From: Fremontodendron californicum
Taxonomy: Eukaryota > Streptophyta > Magnoliopsida > Malvales > Malvaceae
DNA length: 64,000 bases
Direction: 5' to 3'
NCBI GenBank assembly: GCA_030761205.1
Contig: JAULJL010000021.1
Location: 14,365,160 to 14,429,159 of the forward strand
This document shows, one piece after another, positions 36,432 through 44,085 of this stretch. The translations under genes were made by a program, and so were the position numbers. Each line of letters starts with the position of its first letter. The stretch's first letter is position 1. Under the pieces are notes generated by a model. That model was not told where the DNA came from. It did no database searches and saw only the letters and a list, made by a program, of their open reading frames with translations.

Positions 36432-38993
36432 TGTCGCAACCTAAAAAATAACGAGTCTCATCGCAAGACTTTATTATTCGTTAAGCGTGACATAAAAAAA
36501 ACCGAGGAAAAGTCGACTTAATTCCTCTAGAAAAATGAAGGTTTTGAAAATGACCTTAAAAAAGACATGGAGTCGCCACCAATCTTTTTTAGCTAGGTGT
36601 GATCGGCCACCTATTAAAACCGGTTTTATAAAATATTTTAAAAATTAATTAAAAAATTTTAAAAACCAATTTCAATTATGCGTTTTAAACCAGAGAAATC
36701 AAAGAAGCGGGTTCGGGAGTCGGTTACGTGTGGGGAAGGATTAGCACCCCCACAACGCCCGTATAAATCGGTACCTTATTAATCGTGTGTTATCTCAAGT
36801 CTCGGTAAAAATTGGTTTTAAATTTAGTATTTCAAGTTAATTCCCAATTTAAAGAAAAATAATTCCATTTTTTATTGAAAATGAACCGGAATTTATAAAT
36901 TCAAAATTTTCCTATATTCCCCAACAAACGTGGCAAAATATAGAAATTTTTATTAATTTTGGAAAATTTTCCGAATCATTCTCTTTTTAAAGAAGATATT
37001 CTGTTATTAATAATAATTGATGATATCCTCCCCAACAAACCCGGCAGAGAACTCATGAATTATTTTAACTCGGGAATATCTTTATTTTATTGAAAACCAT
37101 TATCTTTTTTGAAAACATTTAAAAGAAATGAATATATATATCGCAACCTAAAAAAATAACGACTCTCATCACAAGACTTTATTATTCATTAGGCGTGACA
37201 TTAAAAAAAGGAGGAAAAATTGACTTAATTCCTCTAGAAAAATGAAGGTTTTGAAAATGACCTTGAAAAAGACATGGAGTCGCCACCAATCTTTTTTAGC
37301 TAGGTTTGATCGGCCACCTATTAAAACCAGTTTTATAAAATATTTTAAAAATTAATTAAAACATTCAAAAACCAATTTCAAGTCTGCGTTTTAAACCAGA
37401 CAAATCAAAGAAGCAGGTTTGGGAGTCGGTTACGTGTGGGGAAGGATTAGCACCCCCACAATGCCCGTATAAATCGGTACCTTATTAATCGTGTGTTATC
37501 TCAAGTCTCGGTAAAAAAGTTGGTTTTAAATTTAGTATTTCAAGTTAATTCCCAATTTAAAGAAAAATAATTCTATTTTTAATTGGAAATGATTCGAAAT
37601 TTATAAATTCAAAATTTTCCTATATTCCCCAACAAACGGGACAAAATATAGAAATTTTTATTAGTTTTGGAAAACTTTCCGAATCATTCTCTTTTTAAAG
37701 AAGATATTCCGTTATTAATAATAATTGATGATATCGTCCCCAGCAAACCCGACAGAGAACTCATGAATTATTTTAACTCGAGAATATCTTTATTTTATTG
37801 AAAACCATTATCTTTTTTTGAAAACATTTAAAAGAAATGAATATGTATATGCATGACATAAATAAAATGACATAGCAAAATCAAAATAATATAATGCAAC
37901 CAAAATGACATGACATGATTTGAATGCCTTAGTATATTCTAAGTGAAATGAAATATCCTAAGTTATATGATATATTCTAAATGAAATTAAATGACCTATG
38001 TAACATAATACATTCTATATGAAATGCAATATCCTAAGTCATATGATATGATCTAAATGAAATAAAATATTCTAGATGACATAATATATCCTAAATGAAA
38101 TGAAATGACCTAGGTAATATAATATATTCTACATGAAATGCAATATCCTAAGTCATATGATATAATCTAAATGAAATAAAATATTCTAGATGACATAATA
38201 TATCCTAAATGAAATGAAATAATTTAAATGACATGACAAATATGAATGATATGGCATATAATTTAAATGACATGGAATAAAATAATGCTATCATATAATA
38301 TGCATGAAAATAAAAATAATAATGCATGAACATAGTATATGCTAAATAAAAATAACTAAATAAAAGCGTAGGATATCATGAAATATTCAAAACCATATAA
38401 TAAACCATGTAACATCAAAAAATATAAATCAAAATAACAACAATATCATAGAAATTATTATAGCAAGAATCACATATTATATAACATGCATGAATATGAA
38501 AAATACAATGCATGAAATGTATTTTTTCCTTTAATTAAGGAAATCCATATATCTAAAAAGATATCCGGCTACCTTAGGAAAATATGTCAAATTAAATATT
38601 CTAAAACCAAAATACTTTGTGATTGTTTGAAAACAATTTTGAAAAGCTTGAATTAAAAAATAAAAACTGGGCTAAATTTTTTTTTAAATGGCTCTAATTC
38701 CCTAAGTTTAAAAATCCGAAGTTGACTACCCTTAACCCGAGACTTGAAAAACCATTTTTAGAGTTTAAAAAGGCTTATAAACTACCCTAAGTCAGTAGCT
38801 AACCCTCCTAATCAGCCCACTCTAAGTAACTTAAGCAAAACAGAAAAATGATTTTTCTTTAAATTCAATTATGACTCCACTGTCCAATTTTAAGCAACGA
38901 TTTTTTGCCCAACGTTTTAAAATTAAAAAATTTCTAAAAACAATACTGGAGACTCAGGACATGTAAAAATACACGGAAACAAATCGGCTTAAT
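36432..38993 (-). mobile_element. Element D 5' LTR, 3' portion (before the F insertion)
   Basis: Starts TGTCGCAACC and repeats the structure of the 3' LTR, including the duplicated terminal segment (36434-37140 and 37141-37849) and the ~45-bp array (about 37920-38220). It is cut at TTAAT (38989-38993) by element F and resumes at 48791. Confidence 0.9.
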
Positions 38994-40494
38994 TGATGGA
39001 GACTCAATTAAGAGTTATAAACCCAAGTGCAGGTTATGTTCAAGTAATAAATTCTCGGGTGTCCGAGGTCGAACCACAGGGAAGCGTATTAGTAAGTATA
39101 AGTTTATAAATATATAAGAAAAAGAAAGTAAACAAGATATTAGGGAATCAACAACAAAACAAAATAAACAAGATATTAGAGAACAAAATAAATAAAATAA
39201 CATAAAAGAAATTAAACAAAATATAAAGAACAATAAGAAAATATGTTGAGGTTAGAGAATCCACTCTTGGTGTTATGCTAAGATTAATCTTGCTTTATTA
39301 CACAATTGAAATCCACACATAATGGAGGTTCCAATCGGAAGGTTTAGCAATTCAGTCCAAATTGTCCAACGTCCATAGCATATGATATTATGTTCATTTG
39401 GTGTCCTCAAAACTCATAAAAAGAGTCCAAGCATTCCTTATGCCAAGGTATATGTCTACAACAAATCAAGGTTATGAAACCAAGCATTTATTGTGCCATT
39501 TTCATTGTCAATAATGAATCAAGATCCCTACTTTGCAAGTATGATTTTAAACCAAAAGAAAATATTATCTATACTAGTGTTTATAAATGATGATTCATTT
39601 TAGCTCATGTTTAAGAGACTAACCTTAGCATTTACCAAGAGCTTCACCTCATCACCTCAACAATATGATTAGCAACACATACTAGATATGAATAAAATGA
39701 AAAGAAATGTAAGAAGCATAAGTAAATAAAGAAAAAGAAAACTAGAGAAAGGAAAAAAGAAGAAAACTTAGAGAATTTTATTACAATGGCTAATATCCTA
39801 CCAATGTATAATGTATCCCAATACTCATCCAAGGCCCTCTATTTATACACATTTTGGAGGGCTAAATGACAAGAGACAAGCTTTACAAATTTCAAAGGTA
39901 GGTATAATAGGTGGGTGCATTTTTCTAACAATTTTCGTCATATTGTATGACAATTCTGATCAGCCAGCTTGATGGTCGATTTTGTCAATGTTGGAGGCTC
40001 GATCTGATAAAATTGTCTTCTATAAAAATATACCCCTATCCGTTACGGATCCATAGCCGTTGGAATCCGCTCATTTGCTGATGTGGATAAGAAGATATGG
40101 GCAAAATACGAAAACAGGTCAGCACAGACGTCATTGCACATCAGCCAACTTTATGGTCGATTTCGCTAGGGAAAACGACTCCGTTTCAAGAAGTGTAAAA
40201 CATGAAAAAGATAGATATGCCTCTTAGCTTTGCAGGGCTACAAATTTCAGCCTTATTGCTTCAGTGAAACTCGAGATATAGCTGATATGGCAAACGGTGT
40301 CGGAACTGAAACTGAACTGGATTTGCCCTTAATTCTAGTAATCTGAAATCACTCAAATAAACTTGTGAAAAACACCAAATTACATAAAAATATAAAAGAT
40401 CATAAACACAATTAGACTAAACAATAATAACTCGTATTTGACACAAAACAATAATAAAACATAACTAAAAACTATATAATTATACGAGTTATCA
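38994..40494 (-). repeat. Element F 3' LTR (1501 bp)
   Basis: In element orientation it runs TGATAACTCGTATAATTATA ... GAGTCTCCATCA. It is nearly identical to 47286-48785. Differences are confined to about 39970-40175. The short ORFs in it (39015-39233, 39644-39832) recur identically in the other LTR and are not genes. Confidence 0.95.
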
Positions 40495-40506
40495 CACCCC
40501 CATACT
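40495..40506 (-). promoter_or_regulatory. Element F polypurine tract
   Basis: In element orientation AGTATGGGGGTG directly precedes the 3' LTR start TGATAACTCG. It is purine-rich with a G5 run, as expected for the plus-strand primer. Confidence 0.8.
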
Positions 40507-42265
40507 TAGATTGTTGCTAGTCCCTAGCAACGACACAATAAAAATAAAATAAGAAAATCTAATCTAATCCATTTTCGTAGGAAATCACGGTGGCACTTAG
40601 CATGTGACACAAGCCTTTAAACCCCTAGGTGTCCCTAGTGGACGAGTTTAGTCTCGTGAGGGTTTACTAGGACGATACCCACAAACATTGAAGACATAAG
40701 AAAAACTAAAAATAATAATTATAACTAATCCTTCCAATATAAATTAGAGATAATCATTGGACAAGTCTTAAAAACTAATCAATAGCTTAAAGAAATTCAC
40801 AAAAAATCTTGCTTGAATGTAAATAAATGAGTTAAGCCAATATTAACATAACATATTTCAATCAAAATAGTGCATATTCAACTTAATCTCAACCTCTCAC
40901 ATGGGATACTCTCATGATTTTCACTCTTTAAAGTAGTGGTAAAGTGTTTACACTCAATCAATCTCATGAAAACACTTCTACCATATGCTTGCTTGTCCAC
41001 CTATTCTCCACTATTTAGATCATACAACTTCATAAATCAAGAGGTCTTTATTCAAGGTTGTAATGGGGCCAAAGGGTTATAATGTGGTTAAAGAACAAAA
41101 GGATAAAGATATCACAAAGGTTCCAAAGAGTTCATAGATTTTAGAGACATAATAAGATCATACAAATAAAACTTCTCAAAACTCTTATAAAGCACATAAT
41201 AACATAGGCTAAATATTCATGTTGAGCCTTTGCATCATTCTAACCAACTTTGTAACATCTTTTTCTAGAAGTTCAAGAGAAGTTTTTTTTTTTTTTTTTT
41301 AATATGGGAATGTATTTGACAATGATCCCTTTCTTTTTCTCTTGAATTTTTCTTTTCTTTTCTTCCCCCACACTTATCTTTTGTTTCTAACCCAAATTTT
41401 CAACTAAAAATATCCCTTGTTTTTTTTTTTTTTTTTGCAATATGTCTCAAAATATAAAATCCATCTTTAGAACAAGGGTAAGGATATAAGTATATTTAGG
41501 CTAGGTGTAAGTTGTGGTTACCAATAAAACAGTATATTTAATGTAGGCTCAAATTGGCTCACTAGTGGGGATGTTCTCTTAGAACATTAATAAGGGATGG
41601 CTGTTTGGCTCTGGTTATAATCCTAATGCCTCTATCATATTCATGTTGTCACATGTATCAATATAGTATCAAACGGTTTAAAGCAAGTTCTAGAGAATCA
41701 TGTAATCATAAGAGCACTCAAGAAAGAAATTAGATTGATTTGTATAATGCATCAATCATTATAGGCTCAAAAACTCACAAGGATGATTATACAAGTCAGA
41801 TTAGGTCTAAACATGCTTCTTTCTCAATCAACATATCATATTAACATTGGCTCATAAAAAGGTTGATATCAAGCTCAATTCTCATGAAAATCTTCTCACT
41901 AATAAATCTGTTTTAGACTTATGCAATTCATATCTCATTATAGTATTGAAAGTAACTAAAAAAACACACTAAGTCTAAACATGCTTTTTTTTTTTTTTGA
42001 AGAAGAAGAAGATTAAATCAAACTGACAAGGTATGTCTCAAGTCTCCCTTACTCAGACCTTGTTCAGAATAAATACTTCTAAATGTCTTAAAACACAACA
42101 ATTTTTTTTTTTTAGCAAAATATGTCCCTTACCCCCTACCCCCTACTAAAATATGACATTGTCCCCAATGTCAAATTTTAAAGGTAGAATTTAGGAGATA
42201 TTACCTGCAGAGGTTGCTAACCACTTATTATAACTGAGACACAACAAGCAAAATGTTAGATAATG
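40507..42265 (-). other. Element F 3' untranslated region
   Basis: No coding potential. It contains the inverted repeat TGACATTGTCCCCAATGTCA (42154-42173; 8-bp arms, 4-base loop). In my recollection this is a common feature just after pol in related elements, so it marks the return of retroelement sequence after the payload. Four runs of 12-18 A (element strand) lie at 42102-42113, 41985-41998, 41420-41436 and 41283-41300. Confidence 0.7.
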
Positions 42266-42912
42266 TCACAAAGACAAAGTGCAATCCACTCCTTGCTCGT
42301 CCATATCTCTTTTTCTTTTTCCGAGCGTTTGCGAAACAACCGTAGCAGATAAACACTCATAAGCTTGTAGCTTTTTGAGTAAATCTTCAATGGTTGTAGC
42401 AGAAATTATGGTTCTCCTTGCCTCTGAAAACATGAATCCATTATCCACAGCATTATCTAAATATGAAAGCAAATTACTAAAATAACCATTAATATTAAGC
42501 AAACCAATGGGTTTCTTATTTGTGACCAAAGATGACCAAGAAGCCACGCAAGCTATTTCTTCCAATGTACCCAGACCTCCTGGTAAAGCAATGAATGCAT
42601 CGGCAGAATGGTACATGATTGTTATCCGTTCAGGGATACTCCAGACTTGTATTTCCTTACCCACGGTAGGTCCACAAAAACCTGTGAATAGTTTTGGCAC
42701 GATTCCTAGAACTGGACTTCCTCCGGCGTGTGCTGCTGTAGCGACTGCTCCCATTAAACCCGTACTACCGCCTCCATAAATCAACTGGATCTTTTGTTGG
42801 GCAAGTATTACTCCAACTCTTATGGCTTCATCAGCGAATATGTTATTTTCCTTGGATAAGCACCTCCAAAGACACAAATTTTTTTAATGCGCTGGGACGA
42901 AGTACTTTCCAT
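42266..42912 (-). CDS. LOG: LOG-like cytokinin-activating enzyme carried by element F (one frameshift)
   Basis: Cytokinin riboside 5'-monophosphate phosphoribohydrolase. LOG enzymes release free cytokinin base from the ribotide in one step, in cytosol and nucleus. The main frame (42877-42266) has YGGGSTGLMG, PERITIMYHSADAFIALPGG and then the family signature PGGLGTLEE (residues 99-107 counting from 42877), SLVTNKKPIGLLNINGYF and ISATTIEDLLKKLQAY. C-terminal GKRKRD could be a nuclear signal. The true start is probably ATG 42912: that frame reads MESTSSQRIKKICVFGGA, matching the LOG N terminus, and shifts to the main frame between about 42877 and 42853 (one base lost). With one base restored the length would be 215 codons, the normal LOG size. 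No introns, although plant LOG genes are intron-rich, so capture from spliced mRNA is likely. Either disabled or a sequencing error. Confidence 0.88.
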
Positions 42913-42932
42913 TTTTTTTTCTTTTTCGAGTG

Positions 42933-42967
42933 CCTGAAAGAGAATGAGTACATGGTGTAATATATAG
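42933..42967 (-). promoter_or_regulatory. Candidate TATA box and 3' splice site upstream of LOG
   Basis: In element orientation CTATATATTA (about 42958-42967) is followed by TACTCATTCTCTTTCAG, with AG ending at 42934, 21 bases before the LOG ATG. It could be a core promoter or the acceptor of a spliced subgenomic RNA. Motif reading only. Confidence 0.3.
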
Positions 42968-43269
42968 AGGACTGAGTAATGAATCAGACAAGAGTAATAA
43001 TGTCGCCGAAAGTGTATTTGACCTGTCAGAAGAAAATGTTAACCTAACAAAAGATTTTTGCGTGATTTCAGGAAGAAAATCAAAAAGAGAAGAAAAATCA
43101 ACCGTAAAAGACCAATGAAAAAAAAATGAGAATAATTACACAAATCGTAAATTAAACCGAAATGAAGTTATTGTAAATCAAACCAAAAGCTGAGAAGTCA
43201 TTTATTGTAGTTGTGATTGTGGCTCACATCTTCCTCTGGTTTTACGTCCAGAAACGGCTTAAACGCCTT

Positions 43270-43806
43270 CTATGAGTCGAGGATGTGCTTCCCATCCAGT
43301 TTTCTTACAAGCTGGCAAACAGGGTCTTTTAACATCAGATTCCCAAGATGTTGCCATTCCCTTTGGAATTGCGGCCATAAATCAAGAATTTCTCTTTGTA
43401 CGTCTCCACTAGGATGCGTCTCAAGAGAAAGTTGGATATTACCCAAATTCTCCTTACTCAGTCCATCCTTAATGAATTCAATTTTATCATCTCGATTAGA
43501 GGACGGAATCCCAATAGAACGACATTTACCGTTACACGTCCATCGTGCACATTTGTGGCAATTTGAACTCATGCGCTTTGCTCGTCGCTTCTTTGCAAAA
43601 GTGCTTCTACCTGTACCTGGTAAATGCAAAACAGGAAGATATTCATCTTCACGTACCTTGGCTTCAATTATCCAACGTATGTCTTCAGGAATCCCTTTGT
43701 GCATAAGCATTCTTAATCTTTCAAATCGAACTTGGTAAAGCTTCAGTAAAATATTCCGAGGAAAAGGAGGAAATCGTTTCTGCAATCTTGTGAAAATATC
43801 ATCCAT
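43270..43806 (-). CDS. Basic Cys-rich protein resembling betaflexivirus nucleic-acid-binding proteins, carried by element F
   Basis: Intact 178-codon ORF. Centre: GRSTFAKKRRAKR (residues 66-78), then four cysteines C83-x2-C86-x4-C91-x3-C95 (CHKCARWTCNGKC), followed by KIEFIKDGLSKENLG. A GRSxxA(K/R)(K/R)RRA basic arm just before a small zinc finger is the signature, as I recall it, of the 3'-proximal nucleic-acid-binding proteins of Betaflexiviridae (carla-, allexi- and vitiviruses), several of which suppress RNA silencing or affect plant transcription. The N-terminal ~60 residues are hydrophobic/basic without a clear signal peptide. The C-terminal ~70 residues I do not recognise. It sits between pol and LOG in the same orientation, where Athila elements may carry an env-like gene. 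Homology rests on the motif alone. Alternative: a host or element zinc-finger protein that converged. Confidence 0.6.
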   Translation of the reverse strand: MDDIFTRLQKRFPPFPRNILLKLYQVRFERLRMLMHKGIPEDIRWIIEAKVREDEYLPVLHLPGTGRSTFAKKRRAKRMSSNCHKCARWTCNGKCRSIGIPSSNRDDKIEFIKDGLSKENLGNIQLSLETHPSGDVQREILDLWPQFQREWQHLGNLMLKDPVCQLVRKLDGKHILDS

Positions 43807-43850
43807 CTTGAAAAAAAATGAAAAAGAAATTGAAAGAGAAATTTATATAC
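43807..43850 (-). promoter_or_regulatory. Candidate TATA box / 3' splice site before the Cys-rich ORF
   Basis: In element orientation GTATATAAAT (43841-43850) lies about 35 bases before the ATG. A pyrimidine tract TTTCTTTTTCATTTTTTTTC ends in AAG directly at the ATG, so AG|ATG could be a splice acceptor. Either would allow expression separate from gag. Motif reading only. Confidence 0.3.
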
Positions 43851-43976
43851 AATATCAGTTTTGTGGGTAGCTGATGGAACCGACTTAAATAATCACGGAG
43901 TACCGTTATCCGCCATTTAACCGGGGTAAAAAAAATGTATTTTTTTTTTGAAGATTAGTTAAAATTATATTTACAT

Positions 43977-44085
43977 CTAGTTAATTTCAAAACAAGGATC
44001 AGAAAGAAAAACAACCTCTTCTTGAGTAACATGATTTTCCAAAAAGAGTTTGAGTCTTTGTCCATTTACCTTGAATACCTACCAT
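43977..44085 (-). pseudogene. pol: Shifted C-terminal tail of the F pol frame
   Basis: Just after the 995-codon frame ends, another frame encodes VFKVNGQRLKLFLENHV and about 15 more residues to TAG at 43977. This is the normal end of the polyprotein in Athila-type pol, so a one-base shift at about 44085 cut the main ORF about 30 codons short. Confidence 0.7.

Noticed and set aside
39015..39832. Two small minus-strand ORFs repeated exactly at 47307-48124
   Set aside because: The repetition is just the two F LTRs; content is AT-rich and without a domain.
42850..42880. Programmed -1 frameshifting in LOG
   Set aside because: No canonical slippery heptamer in the overlap, and LOG enzymes are not known to use it; a simple one-base loss is more economical.
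42266..42912. LOG as a resident host gene interrupted by transposons
   Set aside because: It lies strictly between F's pol end and polypurine tract, within matching LTRs and one target duplication, without introns.
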